Assembly: GCA_025084515.1 (NCBI GenBank)
Contig: JAJAGP010003163.1
Span: forward strand, 18,529-82,528
Length of the DNA: 64,000 bases
Direction: 5' to 3'
DNA from: Ancistrus triradiatus
Lineage: Eukaryota; Chordata; Actinopteri; Siluriformes; Loricariidae
Position 1 is the first letter of the stretch. The number at the start of each line of letters is the position of its first letter. The notes beneath the pieces were generated by a model, which searched no databases, had not been told where the DNA came from, and worked only from the letters and a program-made list of their open reading frames with translations. This document shows positions 1 through 10,114 of this stretch, in pieces. Made by a program: the position numbers and the translations under genes.

Positions 1-370
1 CGCTGGCAGGTTTACTTCAACTAACCCTGAGTTTCTCACATCAAAGAACAAACACTATGCAGAAATCTCTGTCGGGAGAGGGTGATCATTATTCCCTGAT
101 GATCATCTGTGTGAGCCTTACCATTTTTCAGCACAGTCAATTATTTATCTTAACAATCTTCTCTGCCTTCACATTGCTCATATGACACATCGTAGACACG
201 CCGTGAGTTTGAAGCAAATTCTTTGTGTTGCACTCCAGTTTTTCTATACAAAATCAGTGATGCTGAGCATATTTCTAAAGCAATCGTCTGTTGGGCTGTC
301 AGAAATGTTTGATCAGTCTTGTCGGTCTGAAACACTACAAATGTATATAGAAACCATTTCAATGCAAGAC
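1..370. other. No gene recognised
   Basis: I see no convincing exon, repeat or RNA gene in this stretch. Short open frames are present on both strands but have no recognisable motif. Confidence 0.5.
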
Positions 371-1386
371 TATCAAACTCTCTCACACTCACTATCAAAC
401 TGTTAGGCATTCTTGATAATGAGTGTGAGAGAGTTTGATAGTGAATGTGAGAGAGTTTGATAGTGAATATGAGAGAGTTTGATAGTGAGTGTGAGAGTTT
501 GATAGTGAATGTGAGAGAGTTTGATAGTGAGTGTGAGAGAGTTTGATAGTGAATGCGAGAGAGTTTGATAGTGAATGTGAGAGAGTTTGATAGTGAGTGT
601 GAGAGAGTTTGATAGTGAGTGTGAGAGAGTTTGATAGTGAGTGTGAGAGAGTTTGATAGTGAATGCGAGAGAGTTTGATAGTGAGTGTGAGAGAGTTTGA
701 TTGATAGTGAGTGTGAGAGAGTTTGATTGATAGTGAGTGTGAGAGAGTTTGATTGATAGTGAATGTGAGAGAGTTTGATAGTGAATGCGAGAGAGTTTGA
801 TAGTGAGTGTGAGAGAGTTTGATAGTGAATGTGAGAGTTTGATAGTAAGTGTGAGAGAGTTTGATTGATAGTGAGTGTGAGAGAGTTTGATAGTGAGTGT
901 GAGAGAGTTTGATTGATAGTGAATGTGAGAGAGTTTGACAGTGAGTGTGAGAGAGTTTGATTGATAGTGTGTGTGAGAGAGTATGATAGTGAGTGTGAGA
1001 GAGTTTGACAGTGAATGTGAGAGAGTTTGATAGTGAGTGTGAGAGAGTTTGACAGTGAATGTGAGAGAGTTTGATAGTGAGTGTGAGAGAGTATGATAGT
1101 GTGTGTGAGAGAGTATGATAGTGAGTGTGAGAGAGTTTGACAGTGAATGTGAGAGAGTTTGATAGTGAGTGTGAGAGAGTTTGACAGTGAATATGAGAGA
1201 GTTTGATAGTGAGTGTGAGAGAGTTTGATAGTGAGTGTGAGAGAGTTTGACAGTGAATGTGAGAGAGTTTGATAGTGAGTGTGAGAGAGTATGATAGTGT
1301 GTGTGAGAGAGTATGATAGTGTGTGAGAGAGTATGATAGTGTGTGTGAGAGGTAAGTTTGAATAATGGCCTAAACGGCCTCTCATA
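371..1386. repeat. 22-bp tandem array, half of a foldback-like element
   Basis: About 45 copies of a 22-bp unit (core GAGAGAGTTTGATAGTGAATG, with AGTGAGTG and GTATGATAG variants) fill this stretch. At its left end the unit appears in the opposite orientation: 371-391 is an exact 21-bp reverse complement of 420-440 around a centre reading TTAGGCATTCTTGA. The right end (about 1,343-1,386) is a non-repetitive terminus, GGTAAGTTTGAATAATGGCC followed by TAAACGGCCTCTCAT. The same terminus in reverse starts the element at 28,710, and the same centre recurs there and near 31,590. This is therefore one half of a palindromic mobile element and not a simple satellite. The long frames read through it have no real coding content. 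Confidence 0.8.
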
Positions 1387-1862
1387 AATATACCTATCAG
1401 CTTTTTCAGGAAATGAAGGAGATTATGTGAATAGGAAGTTTTTCCACAACATTAATGTAGGCCTAAATAATAGCATTTTGCATTACAAATGAAAGGTAAT
1501 TCACAGTACAACCACTGCAGTTACTGTTCTGCAGTGTGAAGATCATATGTGGTGCAGGTCACATCATCAGCAACATGGAAGCAAAAGTGGCCTGGGTCTG
1601 TGCATGACTTTCAAATTTTTCATGAGTGTACAGTGAGTGCTAGATTTGCCCATGGGTGAATATATCCAATACATATAACCATATCTATTCATAATCAATA
1701 TGTAGCTCATTTTGCAAATGATAATTTAAACTGTACCCTTGTATTATTATAGGAGAGTTTGATGATTAACAACAGAAGGTCCCCCTCCCATCCCTATTTG
1801 CTGACCTCTCACCCTGATTCTGACCCTGGCCATTAGCAATGTTATAATTTGTACCACTGCAG
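1387..1862. other. Unassigned, possibly intronic
   Basis: AT-rich sequence with no recognised repeat. Its last bases form a splice-acceptor-like tract before the candidate exon at 1,863. Confidence 0.3.
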
Positions 1863-1985
1863 GATACGAGCCAGGTTATAGATGAACATTGGGATCTTGA
1901 TATCAATCCTGACCACATCGCTGATGCACAAGATGGACACAGTCTGGTACCATCATTTCTGATTAACCTCCCCAGTGTCAAATAA
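1863..1985 (+). CDS. Candidate terminal coding exon of an unknown gene
   Basis: A splice-acceptor-like sequence (TTTGTACCACTGCAG) ends at 1,862. It is followed by 40 open codons in phase 0 and a TAA at 1,983-1,985. The peptide is acidic and non-repetitive: it starts DTSQVIDEHWDLDIN and ends SFLINLPSVK. An AATAAA overlaps the stop codon (1,981-1,986). This arrangement fits the last exon of a plus-strand gene, or of a transposase gene, whose earlier exons lie to the left or were displaced by the repeat at 371-1,386. I do not recognise the protein. Short open frames also arise by chance, so this is a weak call that rests on the combined acceptor, frame and poly(A) signal. Confidence 0.3.
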   Translation, partial: DTSQVIDEHWDLDINPDHIADAQDGHSLVPSFLINLPSVK

Positions 1986-2039
1986 AAACAATATGCCTGT
2001 CTGTTTATGAGGTCTTTCTTCTTTATTTCCTGCAAGTAC

Positions 2040-2516
2040 AAATTAAGTATGGAGGATAATATAATTTCTAGATTAGATTTTTCTATTTGTTTCTAAAAGT
2101 GCACCTTTCACATGGAGCTACAGGAACACACACAAAAAATGACATTGAATATTACAGTGCCAGGTCTATGTCATGGGCCAGTTTTACTGGGATAAATTTT
2201 GCTGTGGAGGTGACCGGAGGTAAGGTAGGGATTAGAAGCTAGCGTAGGGCCAGACTTTCCCCCTGTGCTTCCTCGATTCCTCCTTCCAGTTTTCGCCAGC
2301 GCGGGCGGGCAATCATACTTGCTTCTTTGCTGATCTGGAATGCTGGGTTCTGTGTCTTTACCTTCCTCAGTTGGCGCATTCGCGAGCGTTCCCCAGGCGC
2401 GCTTAGGATGCTTAAAGTGTACGCTCCTAGCACTAGCCGTCATGCGCCCTTGCTCAGACTTCCTCATTTGCTCTTGGTTTTCTTTCTTTTTTTCCCCTTT
2501 CAGTGGTCTCTTATAG
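2040..2516. other. Unassigned; small ORF on minus strand
   Basis: A 98-codon frame is open on the minus strand (2,467-2,171) in a GC-richer patch. It is basic and Ser/Gly/Lys-rich with no recognisable domain. I see no splice structure or promoter that would support it as a gene. Confidence 0.25.
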
Positions 2517-2960
2517 ATTAGACAGATAGATTAAACTTTATTGCCATTGCTCAGAACAAGCACAATGCAACAAAATACAGTTAGCATCTACAAGAAATGC
2601 AAATAATAGCAATGTGCAAAAAGCAGAGTAGGGCAATATTATGTTTTCTTTATGCACACAGCATTGATGGTGAATGTCACTGAACTTAGGAAGCTTTGTG
2701 AGCAGTCTTCACCACCCTCTGTAGGGCCTGTCTGTCAGCCACAGTGGAGCTGCCATACCACACTGTCACACAGTTGGTCAGTATGCTTTCTATGGTGCAG
2801 CGGTAAAAGTTTGAGGTAACCTGAGGACGTAGGTGGTCTTTCTTAAATCTCCTTACGAAGGCCCATAAGGCCTCCTTATGCAGGCCATTTGGTCCTGGGG
2901 GGTGGCTGGGTCAGATGAGCCTCCTCCAAGGATACCTTCAGCAACAGGTCACCCAGTGTT
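2517..2960 (-). mobile_element. LINE 3' end, fragment
   Basis: On the minus strand this ends with a poly(A)-signal tail reading GGCAATAAAGTTTAATCTAT. It carries the degraded end of a LINE ORF2 related to the better-preserved copy at 38,287-39,020: both contain the stretch for hotspots such as CACCACCCTCT, AGGGCCTGTC and CAGTATGCTTTC. It is 5'-truncated, as most LINE insertions are. The clade is not certain. Confidence 0.5.
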
Positions 2961-3049
2961 TTGAATGAGGGTTTTGCTCTTCTTTTTTCTATTGGCTATA
3001 ATTGTGGTCAAATTTGAACACATCCAACACTGAACAAATTTGGAGACTT

Positions 3050-3498
3050 GTATGTATAAAGGCATGTAAGTGTTGCTTGAAGTATTGGAAAGAAGGGGAA
3101 TGAAAGTTAGCAGAAGCAAAACTAAGTAGTACCTGTAGGTGAATGAGAGGGGGACAGAGGAAAGTTGCAGCTGCAGGGGCAGAGGTGTTGAGAGTGGATG
3201 AGTTTAAATACTTGGGGTCAGGTGTCCAACGTAATGGTGAGTGTGGTAGAGAGGTGAAGAAGCAAGTTCATGCAGGGTGGAATGGGTGGTGTAGAGTGGC
3301 TGGAGTGATTTGTGATCGAAGAGTATCTGCCAGAATGAAAGGGAAAATGTACAAGACAGTAGTGAGGCCTGCTATGTTGTATGACTTGGAGACAGTGACA
3401 CTGACAAAAGGACAGGAGAGGGAGCTGGAGGTGGCAGATTGCGATTCTCCTTAGGAGTGATGAGGATGGATAGGAATGAGTTTATTAGAGGGACAACG
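3050..3498 (+). pseudogene. RTE-like reverse transcriptase C-terminal remnant
   Basis: The plus strand encodes the region after the polymerase core of an animal LINE ORF2. Visible landmarks are DEFKYLGSGVQRNGECGREV, then AGWNGW, VICDRRVSARMKGK, VVRPAMLYDLETV and, in another frame, LRFSLGVMRMDRNEFIRGT. These strings are typical of RTE-type or related LINE proteins in vertebrates and invertebrates. There is a stop near 3,126 and a frame change near 3,450. The sequence stops abruptly at 3,498 where an LTR begins and does not resume after 8,407. Confidence 0.75.
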
Positions 3499-3800
3499 TG
3501 TCACGCTCGCTGGCCACCACGCCAGCATCACCTGCCCACGTCACGATCACACGCACCTGTTCCTCATTTCCCTCATCACACCCACACTCCATTTAAGCCG
3601 CACTCACCTCACCGTCACCGCGGATTATTGATGTTAACGTCACTGATGTCCCACATCGGTCACGTCCCTACGCTCCGCACCACACCTCACCTCGCTTCCC
3701 TACGCGCCTCGCCGCCTATTGCGTCCCTACGCGCCGCGTCCCTTCCAGGTATCGTGCCGTTTATCCTATTTCCCTGTTGTGTTTAGTTTCCACCCGTTTT
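3499..3800 (+). repeat. LTR segment a (5' part)
   Basis: Begins TGTCACGCTCGCTGG and matches 5,903-6,204 at a constant offset of 2,404 bases with about five substitutions in roughly 300 bases and no gap. The match stops near 3,795-3,800, so the poly(A) region and the true LTR end are missing. The small difference from the middle LTR indicates a fairly recent origin. Confidence 0.85.
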
Positions 3801-5902
3801 GCGACCTCGGTCTCGTTTATGTTCCACAGTGTCGTCAAACGCCGGCGGACTCGTAGAACGTCCGGTGGCGCGGTTTCCACCTCCTCTAAGTCCGTGTTAG
3901 GGCCCTCAGTCCCCATGGTAGCACGGTTAGCGCCGCCGATTCCTGCACCGCGAACCTTTGTGACACGGACAGTCACGTCACCCCCGGTCGTGCCCACTCC
4001 CGTGTCTCGAACAGTAGTGCCAGTGACTGTGTCCAGGTCGTCAGTAGTTCCAGTGGCTGCCCCCAGGGCGTCTGCAGTTCAGGTTGCTGCCCCCAGGGCG
4101 TCTGCACTCCCAGTGGCTGCATCCAGGTCGACAGAGGCCTTTCTAAAGGCCGCATCCTCGACAGAGGCCTTCCCTGAGGCCACATCCTCGACAGAGATCC
4201 GTCCAGAGAACGTCTCCTCCACGGAAACCGATTCAGTGACTGTCTTCTCCAGGGAGATGCATCCCGTCCACGGCTCTGCTCTCCAGCATCCCGTCCACGG
4301 CTCTGCTCTCCAGCATCCCGTCCACGGCTCTGCTCTCCAGCATCCCGTCGTCATCTCTGCTCTCAAGCATCCCGTCGTCGTCTCTGCTCTCAAGCATCCC
4401 GTCGTCGTCAACTCTGCTGTCAAGCGTCACGTTGTCGTCAACTCTGCTGTCAAGCGTCACGGCGTCGACTCTGCTGTCAAGCGTCACGTCATCGATGCTG
4501 CTGTCAAGCGTCACGTCGTCGACGCTGCTGTCAAGCATCACGTCGTCGACTCTGCTCTCAAGCGTCATGTCGTCCACGACTCTGCTCTCAAGCACCACGT
4601 CGTCCACGACTCTGCTCTCAAGCACCACGTCGTCGTCGACTCTGCTCTCAAGCACCACGTCGTCGTCGACTCTGCTCTCAAGCATCACGTCGTCGTCGAC
4701 TCTGCTCTCAAGCATCACGTCGTCGTCGACTCTGCTCTCAAGCATCACGTCGTCGTCGACTCTGCTCTCAAGCATCACGTCGTCGTCGACTCTGCTCTCA
4801 AGCGTCACGTCGTCGTCGACTCTGCTCTCAAGCGTCACGGCGTCGACTCTGCTCTCAAGCGTCACGTCGTCGATGCTGCTGTCAAGCGTCATGTCGTCCA
4901 CGACTCTGCTCTCAAGCGTCATGTCGTCCACGACTCTGCTCTCAAGCGTCATGTCGTCCACGACTCTGCTCTCAAGCGTCATGTCGTCCACGACTCTGCT
5001 CTCAAGCGTCATGTCGTCCACGACTCTGCTCTCAAGCACCACGTCGTCCACGACTCTGCTCTCAAGCACCACGTCGTCCACGACTCTGCTCTCAAGCACC
5101 ACGTCGTCCACGACTCTGCTCGACAACCTCACGTCGTTCACGACTCTGCTCGGCAGCCTCACGTCGTCCACGACTCTGCTCGGCTGCCTCACGTCGTCCA
5201 CGACTCCGCTCGGCAGCCTCACGTCGTCCACGACTCCGCTCGGCAGCCTCACGTCGTCCACGACTCTCCGCTCGGCAGCCACACATCGTCGACTCCGCTC
5301 TGCAGCCACACGTCGTCGACTCCGCTCTGCAGCCACACGTCGTCGACTCCACCCTGCCACCCTCACGTCGTCGACTCCGCTCTCCAGCAACCTCCAGTCG
5401 TCGTCTCCGCTGTCAAGCATCGTCGCCTCGTCTCCGCTGTCAAGCATCGTCGCCTCGTCTCTGCTCTCGAGCGTCGCCTCGTCGGCTCCGCTTTCGAGCG
5501 TCGCCTCGTCGCCGCCCGCTCTCTCCAGCGTCGCCTCGTCGCCTCCGCTCTCGAGCGTCGCCTCGTCGCCGCCGCTCTCCAGCGTCGCCTCGTCGCCGCC
5601 GCTCTCGAGCGTCGCCTCGTCGCCGCCGCGCTCTCCAGCGTCGCCTCGTCGCCGCCGCTCTCGAGCTTCGCCTCGTCGCCGCCGCTCTCTCCAGCGTCGC
5701 CTCGTCGCCGCCGCTCTCCAGCGTCGCCTCGTCGCCGCCGCTCTCGAGCTTCGCCTCGTCGGTGCCCCCACGCGTCAGCCGTCCGACTGTTGGCGGTCCC
5801 CTCCAAGGGTCCGCCCGGCAAGGAGACCCCCCGAGGCAGGACTGCGGCCGGGGGGCTCTTTCTGGAGTCCTAGCTCCGTCTCGGACTCCTTGGGGGGGGC
5901 TC
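3801..5902 (+). other. Internal 3' region with repeat-derived 698-codon ORF
   Basis: An open frame runs from 3,777 to 5,873. Its first 160 codons are Ser/Thr/Pro/Val-rich with a loose repeated 'PVAAPRASA' type unit. The rest is the translation of the tandem array at 4,255-5,760. Other frames (4,432-6,000 plus; 5,771-4,233 minus) are also open because the unit length is a multiple of three and lacks stops. The region ends in a G-rich tract (GGGGGGGG) followed by CTC at 5,892-5,902, directly before the next LTR, which is where a polypurine tract belongs. I do not think the ORF is a conserved protein. It resembles the low-complexity post-gag region of the related element at 40,956-41,560. Confidence 0.5.
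4255..5760. repeat. GC-rich 24-30 bp minisatellite
   Basis: The array is built of units such as CACGTCGTCGTCGACTCTG plus CTCTCAAG. Most copies are 27 bp, with 24- and 30-bp variants formed by gain or loss of GTC triplets. The 3' third grades into CGTCGCCTCGTCGCCGCCG-type units. CpG density is extreme for a fish genome. The array lies inside an LTR element between gag and the 3' LTR. Confidence 0.9.
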
Positions 5903-6539
5903 TGTCACGCTCGCTGGCCACCACGCCAGCGTCACCTGCCCACGTCACGATCACACGCACCTGTTCCTCATTTCCCTCATCACACCCACACTCCATTTAA
6001 GCCGCACTCACCTCACTGTCACCGCGGATTATTGATGTTAACGTCACTGATGTCCCACATCGGTCACGTCCCTACGCTCCGCACCACACCTCACCTCGCG
6101 TCCCTACGCGCCTCGCCACCTATTGCGTCCCTATGCGCCGCGTCCCTTCCAGGTATCGTGCCGTTTATCCTATTTCCCTGTTGTGTTTAGTTTCCACCGA
6201 TTTTGCCCCTGTTTGTGGTGGATTATTCGTGTTAGCAGTTTGCTTTGGACTCCTCGTGTTGCGGTAAGCCCGCCTTATTACACAGTAACCGTGGTCCGGT
6301 TGTTGTTTACCGTCTCTTCCGTGGGTTAAGCAGCCACACTTTGTTTGCCACACTGGCCGTAGTTTGGCGTAGCCGATGTCCGTGCCCCTTTGTTTTATGT
6401 TTTTGCTGTGCTAGGTGTTGTGTGTGTTATATTGTTTGGTTTTGGTTTGTTTACATTGTGGCTCCCTTTGGCTTTAATTAAACCCTTTGTGTTTGGAACC
6501 TGCATTCATCTCCATTCCTTCCGTGACCCCATCATGACC
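5903..6539 (+). repeat. LTR segment b (complete)
   Basis: Starts TGTCACGCTCGCTGG immediately after the G-rich tract. Its 5' half matches segment a and its 3' part (from about 6,400) matches segment c, including the shared string AAACCCTTTGTGTTTGGAA. The poly(A)-signal position reads TAATTAAA here and AATAAA in segment c. The exact 3' end is placed by alignment with the end of segment c. Confidence 0.8.
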
Positions 6540-6559
6540 CTGCCGAACTATGAAGACAG

Positions 6560-6850
6560 CAGGTTATCGCTCTACCTCGGTTTGGTCAGCATTGGTTGAC
6601 CTGCTGGAAAAGTTTGATGGTAACCCTCATCTAAGCAGAGAACTTTTCCGGCTACTTGTGCCAGTTCCCTCAATACTCTGAATTCGATCGTCTGGTATTT
6701 GTGAACTGGCACCTTTACAGGCAAAGCACTTGAGTGGACGGTCGAGAACTGGTCCCAGTTGGTACTGGGAACCTGCAAACAGCTCTTTGTCAAGCTGTGG
6801 GACAGGTTTGGTCTCTCTGCTAGTGGGAAGCAGGAGTCCACCAGTCACCC
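6560..6850 (+). pseudogene. Gypsy-type gag remnant
   Basis: In broken plus-strand frames one can read EKFDGNPHLSRELFRLL, then a frame change, then LVFV and finally TGKALEWTVENWSQLVLGT and FVKLWDRFGLSAS. This follows the Ty3/Gypsy capsid pattern in which 'CREFL...' is followed by 'LTGKALEWA...W'. It is about 95 codons of a domain that is normally longer, with at least one frameshift and one stop. It sits directly downstream of LTR b, which is where gag belongs. Confidence 0.7.
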
Positions 6851-7900
6851 AGTTAGGGGCAGTTAGCATCCCATAGCTCAGTACCTGAGCCGTTAGTGCC
6901 AAGTAGCTCAGTATCTGAGCATGTTAGCTCTGCATCTGAGCATGTTAGCTTCGTATCTGGGCCCGCTAGCTCCGAATCTGAGCACACCATGCCTGTTAGC
7001 TCCATATATGAGCAGTTGGCACCCCGTAGCTCAGTACCTGAACCGTTAGCACCCAGTAGGCCAGTATTTGGGCATGTTAGCTCCACACTTGAGCATGTTA
7101 GCTCCACATTAGCTCCACACCCTAGATGAGCCGTTAGCGCCACATAGCTCAGTACTTGAGCCATAAGCACTGACTAGCTCTGTATCTGATCAGATCAGCT
7201 CAGTACAGAGGTCCGATGCGCCGCTTGGCTCCGCATCTGAGTCCACTGCGTTCATTAGTTTCGTACCCGAGCATGTTGGCTCCATGCTTGAATTTGTTAG
7301 TCCCATATTTCAAACCTTACCACCGCCTGACGCCATATCTGAGCCCGCCGTGCCCTTTAGTTTCATACCCGAGCATGTTGGCTCCATATCTGAGTTCATT
7401 AGTTCCGTGTTTGATCCGTTAGCGCTTCCCGGTTCCGTATTTGAGCACGTTGCACCCCATAGTTTCGTATCTGAGCATGTTACCTCCGTATCCAAGTTTG
7501 TTTCCTTGCATGTCGCGCCTCTTAGCTCCGTAGACGCGCCATTAGCATCGTATAGCACCGTGTCCGAGCATGCTGTGCTCGTTAGTTTTGTGCCTAAACA
7601 CGGTAGCCCCATACTTGAATTTGTTAGCTCCGTATCTGAGCACATGTCCAATATGCCGCTTGGTTCCGTACCTGAACCCCGTCGCGCAACTTACTCCCGT
7701 ACCTGAGTCGGATGCGTCACTTAGTTCCGTATCTGAGTTCCTAGCACCCCATTGTTTTGTACCTGATCACGTTAGCTCTGTATCTGAGTTTGAAGTACTA
7801 TATGTTTCCTTACCTGAGCACAACACGTCTCTTAGTTCCGTACCAAACAAGACATGTCACCTAGCTCGGTATCTGTGTCTGCTGCACCAATTAGCTGAGC
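6850..7900 (+). repeat. Degenerate ~33-bp coding-type minisatellite
   Basis: About 30 imperfect copies of a unit like TTAGCTCCGTATCTGAGCA (plus TG) follow gag. In plus-strand frames this reads as 11-residue units such as SSVSEHVSSASEH and SSVPEPLAPS. Stops interrupt all frames. The same style of unit (LAPPSPVPGL) follows gag at 40,956-41,560, so this is a family feature of the element and not random local slippage. Confidence 0.8.
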
Positions 7901-8056
7901 TAAAGTGGTAGCATCACTGAGGACATCCGTTCCAGTGCCGGCGCCAAAGACGTCAGCACCTGTGCCTGCACTGAGGACGTCAGTGCCTGTGCCTGTGCCG
8001 AGGTCGTCCGTTCCCGCGTGGATTTTGTTCGTTTCGGAGCCTGCAACAAGAACGTC

Positions 8057-8217
8057 TGTGTGTGAGGCCTGCCCAGAGGTTGTGTGTTCCCGTGAGGCCA
8101 GCCAGGAGGCCGTATGTTCCCATGAGGCCAGCCAGGAGGCCGTCTCTTCCCGTGAGGCCAGCCAGGAGGCCGTCCGTTTCCATGAGGCCAGCCAGGAGGC
8201 CGTCTGTTCCCATGAGT
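8057..8217 (+). repeat. 30-bp tandem repeat
   Basis: Five to six copies of AGGCCAGCCAGGAGGCCGT plus a short TTCCC(A/G)TG segment, reading as EASQEAVCSH in one frame. It lies at the end of the internal region, just before LTR segment c. Confidence 0.85.
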
Positions 8218-8221
8218 GGAG

Positions 8222-8407
8222 TCACCCTTGAAAGAAACACCTGCATGCCTGGAAATCTCATGTTGGCTCCTGTATACTTTGGATTATTCGCGTTTGTTAT
8301 TCTTTGGTTTCGGTTTGTTTATGTTGTGGCTCTCTTTTGCTTTAATAAAACCCTTTGTGTTTGGAATCTGCACTCATCTCCATTCTTCCTGTGACTCGGT
8401 TGTGACA
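8222..8407 (+). repeat. LTR segment c (3' part)
   Basis: Matches the end of segment b: GGTTTCGGTTTGTTTATG, then AATAAA at 8,344-8,349, and a 3' terminus TTGTGACA. The first two thirds of an LTR are missing or too diverged to align. Confidence 0.75.
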
Positions 8408-8543
8408 GAATAAAACTTTTTTTTCAGTTATTACTCACGCCATTGACTCGGTCAGGAATTTTTTTGCCACCCCAGTTCACTTGTTGCTGCTACTGTATTA
8501 TTTTTTTCCCTAAATATATGCTCATATTATTTATATGCACCTA

Positions 8544-10114
8544 CAGTGGTGTGAAAAAGTGTTTGCCCCTTTTCTGATTTCCTATTTTTTGCATGTTTGT
8601 CACACTTGTGTTTTGGAATATCAAACCAATTTAAATATTAGTCAAAGACAACACAAGTAAACACAAAATGCAATTTTTAAATGAAGGTGTCTATTATTAA
8701 GGGAGAAAAAAATCCAAACATACATGGCCCTGTGTGAAAAAGTGATTGCCCCCTAAACCTAATAACTGGTTGGGCCACTCTTAGCAGCAACCAAGCATTT
8801 GCGATAACTTGCAATGAGTCTTTTACAGCATTGTGGAGGAATTTTGGCCACTCATCTTTGCAGAATTGTTGTAATTCAGCCACATTGGAGGGTTTTGAAG
8901 GTCATGGGTATTAAGGTCATGCCACAGCATCTCAATAGGATTCAGGTCAGGACTTGACTAGCGCACTCCAAAGTCTTCATTTTGTTTTTCTTCAGCCATT
9001 CACAGATGGGTTTGCTGGTTTGTTTTGGACCATTGTCCTGCTGCAGAACCCACGTTCATTTTAGCGTGAGGTCACGAACAGATGGCCGGACATTCTCCTT
9101 CAGGATTTTTTGGTAGCAGCATAATTCATAGTTCCATTTATCACAGCAAGTCTTCCTGGTCCTGAAGCAGCAAAACAGCCCCAGACCATCACACTACCAC
9201 CCCCATATTTTACTGCTGCTATAATGTTCTTTTTCTGAAATGCTGTGTTACTGTTATGCCAGATGTAATAAGACACCCACCTTCCAAAGTGTTCAACTTT
9301 TGTCTCATCAATGCACAGAATGTTTTCGAAAAAGTGTTGAGGATCATCAAGATGTGTTCTGGAAAAATTGAGATGAGCTTTAATGTTCTTTTTGCTCAGC
9401 AGTGGTTGTCATCTTGGAACTCTGCCATGCAGGCCATTTTTGCCCGGTCTCTTTCTTATGGTGGAGGCATGAACACTGACCTTAACTGAGGCAAGTGAGG
9501 CCTGCAGTTCTTTAGATGTTGTTGTGGGGTCTTCTGTGACCTCTTGGATGAGTCATCACTGCGCTCTTGGGGTCATTTTGGTGGGCCAGTCACCTCTGGG
9601 AAGGTTCACCACTGTTCCATGTCTTCACCATTTGTGGATAATGGCTCTCACTGTGGTTTGCTGGAGTCCCAAAGCTTTAGAAATGGCTTTATAACCCTTT
9701 CCAGACTAATACTTTCTCAGTTGTTCCTGAATTTCTTTGGATCTCGGCATGATGTGTAGCTTTAAAGGATCTTTTGGTGTACTTCGCTTTGTCAGGCAGG
9801 TCCTATTTAAGTGATGTCCTGATTGAGAACAGGTGTGTCAATAATCAGGCCTGGGTGTGGCTAAAGACGGTGAATTCAGGTGTGATAAACCATAGTTACG
9901 TTATGTTTTAACAAGGGGGGGCAATCACTTTTTCACACAGGGCCATGTAGGTTTGGATTTCTTTCTCCCTTAATAATCAACACCTTCATTTAAAAACTGC
10001 ATTTTGTGTTTACTTGTGTTGTCTTAGACTAATATTTAAATTGGTTTGATAAGTGTGACAAACATGCAAAAAATAGGAAATCAGGATGGGGGAAAACACT
10101 TTTTCACACCACTG
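8544..10114 (-). mobile_element. Tc1-like transposon 1, long inverted repeats, dead
   Basis: The left end CAGTGGTGTGAAAAAGTGTT and the right end are reverse complements. Similarity extends about 210 bp inward on both sides and includes an internal second copy of the GTGAAAAAGTG motif. Between them the minus strand carries a decayed Tc1 transposase. The C-terminal end is recognisable in the 8,883-8,677 frame (AELQQFCKDEWPKF), and N-terminal helix-turn-helix sequence lies near 9,600-9,750. No frame longer than about 77 codons survives, so it cannot encode a working transposase. The left flank has the expected TA and the right flank AA. Confidence 0.9.

Larger units (their letters stand above)
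3499..8407 (+). mobile_element. Recombined Gypsy-type LTR element, LTR-internal-LTR-internal-LTR
   Basis: Three LTR segments alternate with two different internal parts. The first LTR (3,499-3,800) keeps only its 5' part. The middle LTR (5,903-6,539) is essentially complete. The last (8,222-8,407) keeps only its 3' part. The first internal part (3,801-5,902) is the end of an element, since it finishes with a G-rich tract directly before an LTR. The second (6,540-8,221) is the beginning, since it opens with a gag remnant. This fits two elements joined through a shared LTR, each then losing sequence. The bases flanking the outside (CAACG on the left, GAATA on the right) do not match, as expected if both outer LTRs are partial. 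Confidence 0.75.

Noticed and set aside
150..1385. 411-codon minus-strand ORF of SLTHTI/LSHTHYQT repeats
   Set aside because: It is the translation of a 22-bp non-coding tandem array that has no stops in that orientation. The same array occurs in reverse in the palindromic element.
371..1386. CRISPR-like or telomere-like array
   Set aside because: Units are contiguous without spacers, the host is clearly eukaryotic, and the unit is not TTAGGG-like.
4233..5771. 512-codon minus-strand ORF (RVDDDVMLES repeats) and 522-codon plus ORF
   Set aside because: Shadows of a tandem array with unit length divisible by three. All have the same cause and none has a non-repetitive domain.
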